A DNA stretch of 64,000 bases from Lyngbya sp. PCC 8106 (GTDB taxonomy: Bacteria > Cyanobacteriota > Cyanobacteriia > Cyanobacteriales > Microcoleaceae). The position numbers and the translations under genes were made by a program. Below the pieces are notes generated by a model that was given only the letters and a program-made list of their open reading frames with translations, was not told the origin of the DNA and did no database searches. Shown piece after piece: positions 25,858 to 35,020 of the stretch; position 1 is the stretch's first letter; each line of letters starts with the position of its first letter. Location of the stretch: assembly GCF_000169095.1 (NCBI RefSeq), contig NZ_AAVU01000026.1, positions 30,126 through 94,125 on the forward strand, read 5' to 3'.

Positions 25858-25864
25858 TCCTGAA
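25858..25864 (+). promoter_or_regulatory. Degenerate TCCGGAA-like box of sRNA copy 1
   Basis: TCCTGAA, 37 bases upstream of the conserved GTAGATG. It differs at one base from the box found at the other three copies. Confidence 0.4.
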
Positions 25865-25894
25865 AGGATCAATAGAGAGTAGAAGAATCACTCA

Positions 25895-25946
25895 GTAGAT
25901 GCACCCTGATGAATTTCCCTTGGCAAAAGCTAGGGGATTTTTTTTT
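25895..25946 (+). ncRNA. Tandem sRNA-like unit, copy 1
   Basis: A 52-base unit that begins GTAGATGCACCCTGAT and ends with a hairpin (TCCCT pairs with AGGGGA around GGCAAAAGC) and a run of nine T. The same layout recurs three more times downstream. If the TCCTGAA box marks the -35 region, transcription would start at or near the conserved GTAGATG, giving a very short RNA with a single-stranded 5' part and a terminator stem. The function of the unit is unknown; it resembles NsiR1-type arrays. Confidence 0.6.
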
Positions 25947-26023
25947 GCCCAAAACGTTCCCAAAATTTTCACAATTTAGCCACAATTCAACTTAAATTGA
26001 TATCAAATTAATTCTGCAAATAT

Positions 26024-26030
26024 TCCGGAA
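26024..26030 (+). promoter_or_regulatory. TCCGGAA box of sRNA copy 2
   Basis: TCCGGAA, 40 bases before the conserved GTAGATG. A TCCGGA motif near -35 is, from memory, characteristic of HetR-dependent (DIF1) promoters in Nostoc PCC 7120. Confidence 0.5.
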
Positions 26031-26063
26031 GCCTCTTGATATTTACCGAATAACAGAACAGGA

Positions 26064-26114
26064 GTAGATGCACCCCGATCAACTAGCCCTCGGATTAATC
26101 TGAGGGTTTTTTTT
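26064..26114 (+). ncRNA. Tandem sRNA-like unit, copy 2
   Basis: A 51-base unit: GTAGATGCACCCCGAT, a short spacer, then CCCTCGGATTAATCTGAGGG hairpin and eight T. The stem sequence differs from the other copies while pairing is kept, which supports selection on RNA structure. Confidence 0.62.
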
Positions 26115-26198
26115 GTGTAGAGGTGTGTTTTAGCTAGATATATATTTTCTCACAAATAATCTAAATAAACTTGTTTAACAGTGAAATTTTAGAACCTA

Positions 26199-26205
26199 TC
26201 CGGAA
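26199..26205 (+). promoter_or_regulatory. TCCGGAA box of sRNA copy 3
   Basis: TCCGGAA, 39 bases before the conserved GTAGATG of copy 3. A TATAGA at 26229-26234 could serve as the -10 region. Confidence 0.5.
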
Positions 26206-26237
26206 CCGATCTAATCGTACCAGAAGTCTATAGAAGA

Positions 26238-26288
26238 GTAGATGCACCCTGATGGTTATCCCCTAGCTTCGGTTAGGGGATTTTTTTT
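26238..26288 (+). ncRNA. Tandem sRNA-like unit, copy 3
   Basis: A 51-base unit: GTAGATGCACCCTGAT, then the hairpin CCCCTAGCTTCGGTTAGGGG (TTCG-type loop) and nine T including the junction. It starts 174 bases after copy 2, close to the 169-base spacing of copies 1 and 2. Confidence 0.62.
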
Positions 26289-26374
26289 GACAGCATGACT
26301 CCCAACTCAATTATTGACGCTACATCAACGCACTCTAGAAATCGAGACTGAATATTGATAGTTCGGAAAAATAA

Positions 26375-26521
26375 GCCACCGAAGCTGATAATTTGTTAGC
26401 ACCCACTACACCCGGAAAACAAGTCTTTATCATCGAAGAAGGAACAGCAATTCCCGAAGACTTACAAACAGAAATCGCAGATAGTGAAATTATATTCGTT
26501 CCCGATGGCACCTTTTTCTAA
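26375..26521 (+). pseudogene. Remnant coding fragment between sRNA copies 3 and 4
   Basis: An open stretch of 48 codons with no ATG (first possible start TTG 26393) ends at TAA 26519-26521. It reads as a plausible protein tail (QVFIIEEGTAIPEDL, then IIFVPDGTFF). Codon choice looks coding, so it is probably the 3' remnant of a lost gene. I do not recognise the family with confidence. It occupies the place where a fifth sRNA copy would be expected from the spacing. Confidence 0.35.
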
Positions 26522-26537
26522 AAAACATTCTAAACTC

Positions 26538-26544
26538 TCCGGAA
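26538..26544 (+). promoter_or_regulatory. TCCGGAA box of sRNA copy 4
   Basis: TCCGGAA, 37 bases before the conserved GTAGATG of copy 4; the flanks (TCTCCGGAAA) resemble those of the degenerate box at copy 1 (TCTCCTGAAA). Confidence 0.5.
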
Positions 26545-26574
26545 ACCCCATACCCCCAACAGAAACAAAAGATA

Positions 26575-26626
26575 GTAGATGCACCCTGATCAATTATCCT
26601 TCGGCTTCGGCTGAGGGATTTTTTTT
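26575..26626 (+). ncRNA. Tandem sRNA-like unit, copy 4
   Basis: A 52-base unit: GTAGATGCACCCTGAT, CAATTA, then the hairpin TCCTTCGGCTTCGGCTGAGGGA and eight T. It begins 337 bases after copy 3, about twice the usual spacing. The smc start codon is about 107 bases downstream, so the unit is transcribed toward smc and terminated before it. Confidence 0.62.
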
Positions 26627-26733
26627 GTTTTTTGGTAGAGGTTTTCGCGATCGCGATGACGAATTGGACAACGACTGTGCTACCCTGTTGAAGATAAACA
26701 CACAGTTGGCACAGGTACAGCTCCAAAGCGTAC

Positions 26734-29700
26734 ATGGTTCACATCAAGCGCGTAGAACTCACCAATTTCAAATCATTTGGCGGTACGACGGATATTCCGT
26801 TGTTACCCGGCTTTACTGTGGTTTCAGGGCCTAACGGTTCCGGAAAGTCCAATATCCTCGATGCGTTACTCTTTGCGTTGGGACTCTCTTCATCTAAAGG
26901 AATGCGTGCCGAACGTTTACCCGACTTAGTAAACAACAGCCAGAGCCGCAAAACCACCGTTGAAACCCGCGTTACCGTAACTTTTGATCTTTCCGAAGAT
27001 AACCACCTCTGGTCAGCCATGAAGCGCAACGGGAAGTTCTACGCAGACGAGGAACTTGAAGAATTAGAAACCGATCACTCCTCAGAAACCAATGGTTCTC
27101 AGACAACAGAAGAAGCTGAAACCCAAGCTTTTACCCCCGAATGGAGTGTTACCCGAAAGCTGCGCGTCACCAAACAAGGGACATACACATCCACCTACTA
27201 TATCAACGGAGAAGCCTGTACCCAAACCGAACTACACGAACAACTCAATCATCTGCGAGTCTACCCGGAAGGATACAACGTTGTTTTACAAGGGGATGTC
27301 ACCAGTATTATTACGATGAAACCCCGTGAACGTCGAGAAATTATCGATGAGTTGGCGGGAGTGGCGCAATTTGATCGTAAAATTTCCTTAGCCAAAGAGA
27401 AGTTAGACACCGTAAAAGAACGAGAAGAACGCAGTCGTATTGTCGAACAAGAATTAATCGCCCAAAGAGATCGTCTCAATAAAGATCGAGTCAAAGCCGA
27501 AAAATATCAAAAATTGCGAGAAGAATTTCAACAAAAACTTCAGTGGGAAGCGGTTTTAAATTATCAAACGCTCAAAAAGCAAACCTTTCGACTGCGGGAA
27601 CAAATCGAAGCAGGTGATCGTTCTGTGAATGAACTTAGTGAAAATCTCCAACAACAAACAACTCAAATTCAAAAAACCACAACCGAACTTGAACAGTTAA
27701 ACGCCCGCGTTAAAGCCATGGGTGAACAAGAACTGATTGATTTACAATCAACTTTAGCAACACAAGAAGCCGAAAATCGTCAATTTCAACAACGACAACG
27801 AGAAACCGAAACAGGCGTTCAAAATACCCAAAGTCAAATTCAACAAACCCAAGAAGAACGACAAAATTATCAACAAACCCTAGAAACTATCGCCTCTCAG
27901 CGAGAAGTAGAAACACACAATTTACAAGTTCGTACAACCGAACGAGATCAAATTCAACAAAGCCTCAACCAAACCCGTCAAGCAGCAAGTCAAGTCGCCC
28001 AACAAGCAGAAGCTTGGATGCAGCAACAAACTGATTTACACCGTAAAATAGAAACACTGCAAAAAAATCTGAATCCCCAACGAACAGAACGGGCTAAACT
28101 GACAGAAAGAGTCAATCAACTACAACGTCAAATTAATGAGCAACAGCAGTCTTTTTTGTCATCCCAACAACAGTTAGAAACCGCTCAAACTGAAGTTAAC
28201 CAAGCCCAAAAAGAACGAGAAAATGCCCGTCAGCAAACCGAATCTTTGGCTCAAATTGTTGCCCAAGCAGAACAAGAATTGCAACTGCAACAAGAGACTC
28301 AAACGCGACTTTTGCGAGAACAACGAGAACAACAACGTCAACTTGATAAACTCGAAGCCCAACACCAAGCCCAACAAGAAGCAACCGGAACTTATGCAAC
28401 CAAAGTGATTACTCAGTCAGGGCTTCCTGGGGTGTGTGGGTTGGTGTGTCAGCTAGGGCGAGTCGAACCTGATTTTCAACTGGCGTTAGAAATAGCCGCA
28501 GGGGGGCGTTTAGGACATTTGGTGGTTGAAGATGATGGCGTAGCAGCAGCGGGAATTGAACTTTTAAAGCGTCAAAAAGCCGGAAGAATTACCTTTTTAC
28601 CCTTGAATAAAATTCGCCCCAACCGAGGAGGAATGGGGAGTATGGCGACAATGCGATCGCTGGAAGGGTTTGTTGATTTAGCGGTAAATTTGATTGAATG
28701 CGATCGCCAATATGAAAATATTTTCGCCTATGTATTTGGGAATACAATGGTGTTTAATCATATCAATAATGCTCGTCGTTATATTGGTCAGCATCGCATG
28801 GTAACATTAGATGGGGAATTGTTAGAAACCAGTGGCGCGATGACAGGGGGAAGTCAAAGTTCGCGCTCAACGCTACATTTTGGCACCTTAGATGAAACGA
28901 CTTCAGAAAGTCAGGCGATAGCAGGTTTACGTCAACGGTTAGATGATATTGAACGGATTTTAGAGCGGTGTATGCGGGCGATTTCTGATGCTACAATTAT
29001 CGTCAAAGAACGTTCGCAAGCAATGATTGAGGCTCGTCAAACCTTGCGGGATAATCAACAAAGAGTGAGTCAAATTGAGTCGAAGATTCAAACCTTAACA
29101 ACCCAACAGGAGAGTTTAAAAACTCAACTCAATCAAAATATTCAAGAATTGAATACTGCACAAAATCGGCTACAACTCCTAGAGCGAGAGATTCCTATTC
29201 AAGAAGTGCAACTCCAACGCGATCGCGAAACTTTGTCGCAATTAGAAGCCGCTCATAGTCATAGTGAATGGCAACAGTTACAAACGATATTAAGAACACA
29301 AGAAACGGATTTGCAAACCCAAGAAACGACTTTACAACAAGTTCAGCAACGGTTAATTGAGTTGGATAGTCAGCAGCAACGCATCGAAGAAAAAATCGAA
29401 GAAGGAAAACAGCGAATTGAAGATTATCAGCAACAGCAACAATTGCAAAACCATCAAATTCGAGAACTCAAAAAACAAATTACTCATTGGCAAGAACAAA
29501 TTGCTCTAACTCGGGGTTCCGTGTTAAAAGTAGAAGCCCGTTTAGGAGAAGGAAAACGCCAGCGCGATCAAGTTGAAACCCAATTGCGAGATCAACATTT
29601 AGCCAAACAACAGTTAGAATGGCAAATTCAAAAACTACAAGAAACTCAACTCGGACGCCGAGAACAACTCGAAATCAAACAAGAACAGTTAGCGACTCAG

Positions 29701-30387
29701 CAAGCCGAACTGAGCGATCCTCTACCCGAAATTCCCGAAAATCTGGATTTAGCCTCCCTCCAGCGAGAATTAAAAGCCCTACAGAAACAGATGGAAGCCC
29801 TAGAACCCGTCAATATGCTCGCCTTAGAAGAATTTCAACGCACTCAAACTCGCTTAGATGAACTGAGTCAAAAACTAACCACCTTAGAAGGAGAACGAAC
29901 CGAACTGCTATTGAGAATTGAAAACTTTACCACCCTACGACAACGAGCCTTTCAAGAAGCCTTTGATGCCGTTAATGAAAATTTTCAAACCATCTTTGCC
30001 AGCCTGTCCGACGGAGACGGTTATCTGCAAATAGACGATCTAGAAGATCCGTTTAATAGTGGTTTAAACCTGATCGCTCACCCCAAAGGTAAACCTGTAC
30101 AACGGTTAGCGTCAATGTCTGGAGGAGAAAAATCTTTAACCGCCCTGAGTTTTATCTTTTCATTGCAACGTTATCGGCCCTCACCATTTTATGCGTTTGA
30201 TGAAGTCGATATGTTTTTAGACGGGGCAAATGTGGAGCGATTAGCTAGAATGATAAAAAGACAAGCCCAACAAGCTCAGTTTATTGTTGTGAGTTTGCGC
30301 CGACCCATGATGGAAGCATCCGAGCGGACGATTGGAGTGACCCAAGCACGGGGAGCCTATACACAAGTGTTAGGAATACAGCTATAA
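26734..30387 (+). CDS. smc: Chromosome segregation ATPase SMC
   Basis: Full-length SMC of 1217 residues. Walker A GPNGSGKSN at 32-40; long coiled coils on both sides of a hinge (about 535-680, from GVCGLVCQLGRVEPDF to LLETSGAMTGGS); C-terminal signature SGGEKSLTALS and Walker B YAFDEVDMFLDGAN complete the head. It dimerises and, with ScpA/ScpB, loops and condenses the chromosome. An acidic insertion near residues 108-130 (EELEELETDHSSETNG) lies in the N-terminal head; such insertions vary among cyanobacteria. scpA and scpB are not nearby. Confidence 0.96.
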   Translation: MVHIKRVELTNFKSFGGTTDIPLLPGFTVVSGPNGSGKSNILDALLFALGLSSSKGMRAERLPDLVNNSQSRKTTVETRVTVTFDLSEDNHLWSAMKRNGKFYADEELEELETDHSSETNGSQTTEEAETQAFTPEWSVTRKLRVTKQGTYTSTYYINGEACTQTELHEQLNHLRVYPEGYNVVLQGDVTSIITMKPRERREIIDELAGVAQFDRKISLAKEKLDTVKEREERSRIVEQELIAQRDRLNKDRVKAEKYQKLREEFQQKLQWEAVLNYQTLKKQTFRLREQIEAGDRSVNELSENLQQQTTQIQKTTTELEQLNARVKAMGEQELIDLQSTLATQEAENRQFQQRQRETETGVQNTQSQIQQTQEERQNYQQTLETIASQREVETHNLQVRTTERDQIQQSLNQTRQAASQVAQQAEAWMQQQTDLHRKIETLQKNLNPQRTERAKLTERVNQLQRQINEQQQSFLSSQQQLETAQTEVNQAQKERENARQQTESLAQIVAQAEQELQLQQETQTRLLREQREQQRQLDKLEAQHQAQQEATGTYATKVITQSGLPGVCGLVCQLGRVEPDFQLALEIAAGGRLGHLVVEDDGVAAAGIELLKRQKAGRITFLPLNKIRPNRGGMGSMATMRSLEGFVDLAVNLIECDRQYENIFAYVFGNTMVFNHINNARRYIGQHRMVTLDGELLETSGAMTGGSQSSRSTLHFGTLDETTSESQAIAGLRQRLDDIERILERCMRAISDATIIVKERSQAMIEARQTLRDNQQRVSQIESKIQTLTTQQESLKTQLNQNIQELNTAQNRLQLLEREIPIQEVQLQRDRETLSQLEAAHSHSEWQQLQTILRTQETDLQTQETTLQQVQQRLIELDSQQQRIEEKIEEGKQRIEDYQQQQQLQNHQIRELKKQITHWQEQIALTRGSVLKVEARLGEGKRQRDQVETQLRDQHLAKQQLEWQIQKLQETQLGRREQLEIKQEQLATQQAELSDPLPEIPENLDLASLQRELKALQKQMEALEPVNMLALEEFQRTQTRLDELSQKLTTLEGERTELLLRIENFTTLRQRAFQEAFDAVNENFQTIFASLSDGDGYLQIDDLEDPFNSGLNLIAHPKGKPVQRLASMSGGEKSLTALSFIFSLQRYRPSPFYAFDEVDMFLDGANVERLARMIKRQAQQAQFIVVSLRRPMMEASERTIGVTQARGAYTQVLGIQL

Positions 30388-30529
30388 AAAGCTGCCCGTT
30401 TTTATAGAGTCAGTGCATTGAAGATCTTGAGAACATCAGGGTCAGTTAAAAATAAGTCACTCACCGATAACCGCTTGCGGGTTGTGTAGAGTAATATGTA
30501 TGTTTAATTGCATCTAGAATTGGCCAAGC

Positions 30530-31531
30530 ATGACATTTGAAACTATCCGCCAACGCTCCGAGCTTCTCGGCACTCAAGTGATTACCCGTGATAGAGGCAA
30601 GCGTCTCGGGGTTGTTAGTCAGTTATGGGTAGATGTAGACCAGCGTGAGATTGTAGCGATTGGACTCCGAGACAACTTTTTGGCTGTTGCAGGTTTGCCA
30701 AAATATATGTATCTCAGCAGTGTTCGTGAAATCGGCGATGTACTCTTGGTGGATGATGAAAGAGTCCTCGAAGAAGACATAGACGTTGAGGCTTACAGTA
30801 CCCTGATTAACAGCGAAGTCATTACCGAAACCGGAGAACCTTTAGGTCGAGTCCGAGGGTTTAAATTTGATCCGCTGAATGGAAAGCTGATCTCGATCAT
30901 TATTGCCTCTATTGGTCTTCCCCAAATTCCCGATCAAATTATTAGCACCTACGAACTCTCTGTTGATGAGATTGTTAGTAGTGGGCCGAACCGTTTGATT
31001 GTGTTTGAACGGGCTGAAGAAAAACTTCAACAAATTACAGTCGGAGTCCTTGAACGCATGGGGTTAGGAGAAGCCCCTTGGGAAAAAGAAGAGGAAGGAA
31101 TGTATTATCCTCCCACGATTAAATCGGAAAACCAACTTCCGAAAGGGACACCTCAAACAACTCCTGAGCGACAGTACCAGCCCAATACACCAGTCGTTGA
31201 GGAAGTTTGGGAAGATGAACCCGAATGGCAAGAACCCGCCCCGCCTCAGCCTCTCCGTCAGCCTCAAACTGTTTATGATGACTACGAGGAAGATAACTGG
31301 TCTGATGTCGAAGGGGATGAATACGATGAAAGCTACTCAGAGCCTGAGTATGTTCCCTTAGAACCCTATGAGGAAAAACGTTACAGCGCTCGTGAGTACG
31401 AATATGAAGACGATGTAGAATCAGATGCCTGGGCTGACGATGAAACACCCAAGCCTTATCAACCGCCTCGGGTTAATATTCCTGAGAAAAAGAAAATGCC
31501 GGAATATGAGGAAGAACCCGGTGGTTACTAA
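30530..31531 (+). CDS. PRC-barrel domain protein with acidic C-terminal tail
   Basis: A 333-residue protein with two PRC-barrel-like units: residues about 5-80 (LGTQVITRDRGKRLGVVSQLWV) and about 88-165 (VITETGEPLGRVRGFKFD). The rest, from about 190, is disordered and rich in Glu, Asp, Pro and Tyr, with a basic motif (PEKKKMPEYEE) at the end. PRC barrels bind RNA-processing or photosynthetic partners; in cyanobacteria such proteins are widespread with unclear roles. Separate transcription from smc is likely, given the 140-bp gap. Confidence 0.85.
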   Translation: MTFETIRQRSELLGTQVITRDRGKRLGVVSQLWVDVDQREIVAIGLRDNFLAVAGLPKYMYLSSVREIGDVLLVDDERVLEEDIDVEAYSTLINSEVITETGEPLGRVRGFKFDPLNGKLISIIIASIGLPQIPDQIISTYELSVDEIVSSGPNRLIVFERAEEKLQQITVGVLERMGLGEAPWEKEEEGMYYPPTIKSENQLPKGTPQTTPERQYQPNTPVVEEVWEDEPEWQEPAPPQPLRQPQTVYDDYEEDNWSDVEGDEYDESYSEPEYVPLEPYEEKRYSAREYEYEDDVESDAWADDETPKPYQPPRVNIPEKKKMPEYEEEPGGY

Positions 31532-31592
31532 ATGCTTAAAATAGTAAGTGTTTAGTGTCTAATTCCTTGTCGGATCTCTACTGAGTTCGCTC

Positions 31593-32063
31593 ATGTCTTC
31601 AACTCAAATCTCATCTCCGCTCACCCTCAAGCCTGGAAGTCTGCGTCGTGTTCATCACATTGCTTTGTATGTTTCTAACTTGCAGGCTTCCCGACACTTC
31701 TATGGAACTATTCTCGGTTTGCATGAACTCACAGGTGATGAAGTTCCCAGCACCTTAAAATCGATGGTCGAAGCAGGTCAAGTCGCGAATTTTGTCACAC
31801 CCGATGGTACGGTGATTGACCTGTTTGCGAAAAGCGATCTCAAACCGCCTCATTCTGACCCCAAGCAAGTTTTTACCCGTGCGAATCATCTTGCTTTTGA
31901 CATTGACCCGCAATTATTTGACCATGCGGTTGAAGTCTTGCATCAACATCAAGTCACTATCGAAAGCGGCCCCGTGAGTCGTCCCACAGGACGGGGTATC
32001 TATTTTTATGACCCCGATGGTTTTGTGATTGAAATTCGTTGTGACCCCCTGCAAACCCCCTAA
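31593..32063 (+). CDS. VOC family (glyoxalase/dioxygenase-like) protein
   Basis: A 156-residue vicinal-oxygen-chelate protein. The first beta-alpha-beta unit begins with VHHIALYVSNLQASRHFYG and the second with RANHLAFDIDPQLFD; the usual metal ligands His (start of unit 1), His (start of unit 2) and Glu (VIEIR at the end) are present. Members include glyoxalase I, dioxygenases and resistance proteins; the substrate cannot be deduced. Confidence 0.87.
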   Translation: MSSTQISSPLTLKPGSLRRVHHIALYVSNLQASRHFYGTILGLHELTGDEVPSTLKSMVEAGQVANFVTPDGTVIDLFAKSDLKPPHSDPKQVFTRANHLAFDIDPQLFDHAVEVLHQHQVTIESGPVSRPTGRGIYFYDPDGFVIEIRCDPLQTP

Positions 32064-32289
32064 ACAGAAGTTGAGAAAACGACAGTTTCTTGCCCTTACG
32101 ATTTTCTAGGAACAGTTTCTGCGTAAAGTTTGGAGTCTCTTTGGCGAAAGCACAGGGAGAGTCAAGTTATGTTATGCTAACAAGATTATTTAATCGATAA
32201 ACCAGCCCGGGTGCGATTGTTCTCTCAGTCTCGTTTAGAAAAGACGTTTCTCAATTGATATCCGGTTAACTTATACAAAATCAACTCAG

Positions 32290-33273
32290 ATGGCACCAAC
32301 CCTTTTATTTAACGCACTTCGTCAGGCGATTGATGAGGAAATGGCTCGCGACTCCTCCGTTTTAGTTTTAGGAGAAGATGTCGGTCAGTATGGCGGTTCT
32401 TATAAAGTCACTAAAGACCTTTACGAAAAATACGGGGAACTGCGGGTTCTAGATACCCCCATTGCTGAAAATAGCTTTACAGGAATGGCTGTAGGTGCTG
32501 CCATGACGGGACTCCGACCGATCATTGAAGGCATGAACATGGGGTTTTTGCTACTGGCTTTTAACCAAATTGCCAACAATGCCGGGATGCTGCGATATAC
32601 CTCGGGCGGAAACTTTACCATGCCGCTCGTTATTCGGGGGCCAGGTGGAGTTGGGCGTCAGTTAGGTGCTGAACATTCCCAACGCTTAGAAGCCTATTTT
32701 CAGGGGGTTCCGGGTCTAAAAATCGTCGCCTGTTCGACACCTTACAACGCCAAAGGACTACTCAAGTCCGCTATTCGCGATAATAATCCGGTTTTATTCT
32801 TTGAACACGTTCTCCTCTACAACCTCAAAGAAGAATTACCAGACGAAGAATATCTTGTCCCCATTGACAAAGCAGAAATCGTTCATACCGGAACAGATGT
32901 CACCATTTTGACCTATTCGCGGATGCGTCATCATGTTATGCAAGCGGTTCCGCAGTTGGTTAAAGAAGGTTATGACCCGGAAGTGATTGATTTAATCTCC
33001 CTTAAACCCCTCGATTTTGATACCATTGGGGAATCAATTCGCAAAACCCATCGGGTGATTGTCGTTGAAGAATGTATGAAAACAGGCGGAATTGGTGCAG
33101 AATTAGTGGCTTCGATCAATGAACGTTTATTTGATGAACTCGATGCTCCGGTATTGCGATTGTCTTCTCAAGATATCCCCACACCTTACAACGGAATGCT
33201 AGAACGATTAACCATTGTACAACCGGAACAAATTGTCGAAGCGGTTCAAAAGATGGTGGGAAAACAAATCTAA
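32290..33273 (+). CDS. pdhB: Pyruvate dehydrogenase E1 component, beta subunit
   Basis: A 327-residue E1-beta subunit, which with E1-alpha and TPP decarboxylates pyruvate and passes the acetyl group to E2. Conserved: LGEDVGQYGGSYKVT near residue 30, DTPIAENSFTGMAVG, RGPGGVGRQLGAEHSQ and the C-terminal VVVEECMKTGGIG segment of transketolase family. In cyanobacteria pdhB is usually separated from pdhA and often sits before secD/secF, exactly as here. A 226-bp upstream gap probably holds its promoter. Confidence 0.95.
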   Translation: MAPTLLFNALRQAIDEEMARDSSVLVLGEDVGQYGGSYKVTKDLYEKYGELRVLDTPIAENSFTGMAVGAAMTGLRPIIEGMNMGFLLLAFNQIANNAGMLRYTSGGNFTMPLVIRGPGGVGRQLGAEHSQRLEAYFQGVPGLKIVACSTPYNAKGLLKSAIRDNNPVLFFEHVLLYNLKEELPDEEYLVPIDKAEIVHTGTDVTILTYSRMRHHVMQAVPQLVKEGYDPEVIDLISLKPLDFDTIGESIRKTHRVIVVEECMKTGGIGAELVASINERLFDELDAPVLRLSSQDIPTPYNGMLERLTIVQPEQIVEAVQKMVGKQI

Positions 33274-33307
33274 TCTTGAATTGAGGTACTTGTCCCAGTC
33301 TGTTGAC

Positions 33308-33352
33308 CCCAGTTTCCTTAGCCCCAAGTCATAAAGCGAGGAAGCTGGGGAT
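33308..33352 (+). terminator. Hairpin downstream of pdhB
   Basis: CCCCAGTTTCCT can pair imperfectly with AGGAAGCTGGGG around a long loop, followed by an AT-rich stretch. It lies 35-80 bases after the pdhB stop and probably separates pdhB from secD. Confidence 0.4.
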
Positions 33353-33564
33353 ATTTATCTCCAATCACAGAGTGCGATCGCTAAGATAGAGAAAAGATTA
33401 AAAACAGATTTGAGCATCATCTTTCTGTACGGCAGACGCCAAATTAGCCGATAATAGAACCCTGTTACGGATTAACTTCAATAGATTGGTGTTGAAATCA
33501 AAATTTTATTAGAACGGTGACAACGCCACACCTTGACCACTGACCTGTGATTTTTTTTGTGAGT

Positions 33565-34956
33565 ATGCGAAAACAGCGTTCACTCCTCATCCTGATTCTA
33601 GTTCTAGTTATCGCCTCTGTGATTGTGCTGATTAATATCCCGATGAGGTTGGGATTAGATTTGCGAGGCGGTTCCCAATTAACCATTCAGTTGCAAACTT
33701 CAGAAGAAGTCCCCATCATTGATGAACGGGTGATTAATGCCGTTCAAAGTGTGATCGAAAACCGGGTTAATGGCCTGGGAGTCTCAGAGTCAGTGGTACA
33801 AACCATCGGACAAGATCAAATTTTGGTTCAACTCCCCGGTGTCAATGATCCCGAACAAGCCGAACGAGTCTTAGGCGGAACCGCACAGCTTGATTTTAGA
33901 GAACAACTTCCGGGAACCAACGACCAACTTCTAGCCGAAACTCAAGTTAAACAACAACTCGAATTTCAACTCGAACAAGACAAGCAAGACGGCGATGAAG
34001 CCGCAATTGAGAAAACTCTCGCCTCTGTTGAAAGCAACAAACAAGCAATCACCGGACTGTACCAACCCCCAATTCTGCGAGGTCAAGACTTGCGGGATGC
34101 CTTCGCTGAACCCACCGGAAATGATAACTGGAATATTGCGCTGCGTTTCTCCAACGAAGGTGGTGACAAGTTCGCCCAACTGACCAAAAATTTAGCGGGA
34201 ACCGGACGAACGATAGGGATTTTCCTCGATGATCAATTGATTAGTTATCCCACCGTTCCCGTAGACTTTGCGGAAACGGGAATTACAGGCGGAAGTGCAG
34301 TGATTACCGGACGATTTAGCGCAGAACAAGCCAATGATTTAGCCGTACAATTACGAGGCGGTGCTTTACCTGTCCCGGTAGAAATTGTTGAAAACCGGAC
34401 TGTCGGCGCGACTTTAGGACGAGATAGTATTCAACGCAGTCTCTATGCGGGTGGGGGTGGATTAATTTTGGTATTGATTTTCATGGTGGTTTATTATCGC
34501 CTACCGGGATTAATTGCTGATGTTGCCTTGATTGTTTATGCAATACTTACTTTAGCGATATTTGATTTGCTTGGTGTGACGCTGACTTTACCCGGAATTG
34601 CTGGATTTATTCTCAGTATTGGGATGGCGGTGGATGCCAACGTGTTAATCTTTGAGCGGACTCGGGAAGAATTACGAGCGGGTAAAACCTTATATCGTTC
34701 GGTAGAGTCGGGATTTTTTCGCGCCTTTAGTAGTATTTTAGATGGCAACCTCACTACAGGTATTGCTTGTATTGCGCTGTTTTGGCTAGGAACGGGTTTG
34801 GTGAAAGGATTTGCGCTGACTTTGGGGTTGGGGGTAGCGGTGAGTATGTTTACAGCCCTAACCTGTAGTCGGACTCTGATGTTTACCGCGATTGGATTAC
34901 CCGAATTACGCAAGCCGGAACTGTTTTGTCCTAACCTGAAAAAAGCGGTTTCCTAA
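33565..34956 (+). CDS. secD: Protein translocase subunit SecD
   Basis: About 463 residues from the ATG at 33565 (MRKQRSLLIL); in-frame GTG codons at 33547 and 33559 are alternative starts. One N-terminal membrane helix, a large periplasmic domain with GLDLRGGSQLTIQL (P1 head) and five helices at the C-terminus, with conserved GIAGFILSIGMAVDANVLIFERTREEL. SecD with SecF uses the proton gradient to assist SecA-driven export and recycling of SecYEG. Immediately followed by secF. Confidence 0.95.
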   Translation: MRKQRSLLILILVLVIASVIVLINIPMRLGLDLRGGSQLTIQLQTSEEVPIIDERVINAVQSVIENRVNGLGVSESVVQTIGQDQILVQLPGVNDPEQAERVLGGTAQLDFREQLPGTNDQLLAETQVKQQLEFQLEQDKQDGDEAAIEKTLASVESNKQAITGLYQPPILRGQDLRDAFAEPTGNDNWNIALRFSNEGGDKFAQLTKNLAGTGRTIGIFLDDQLISYPTVPVDFAETGITGGSAVITGRFSAEQANDLAVQLRGGALPVPVEIVENRTVGATLGRDSIQRSLYAGGGGLILVLIFMVVYYRLPGLIADVALIVYAILTLAIFDLLGVTLTLPGIAGFILSIGMAVDANVLIFERTREELRAGKTLYRSVESGFFRAFSSILDGNLTTGIACIALFWLGTGLVKGFALTLGLGVAVSMFTALTCSRTLMFTAIGLPELRKPELFCPNLKKAVS

Positions 34957-35020
34957 ACGCGATACAATATTTTGGTTTTTCCCCAATCGATGACGGACGA
35001 CGAATCACAAACCACAAACT

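Noticed and set aside
25895..26626. Direct repeats that might be a CRISPR array
   Set aside because: Spacing is irregular (about 170 and 337 bases), each unit ends in its own terminator, and no cas genes are near. The units behave like small transcripts, not repeats and spacers.
26484..26834. An open frame across sRNA copy 4 and the smc start
   Set aside because: It overlaps the terminator and the smc start in another frame and has no similarity to a protein.
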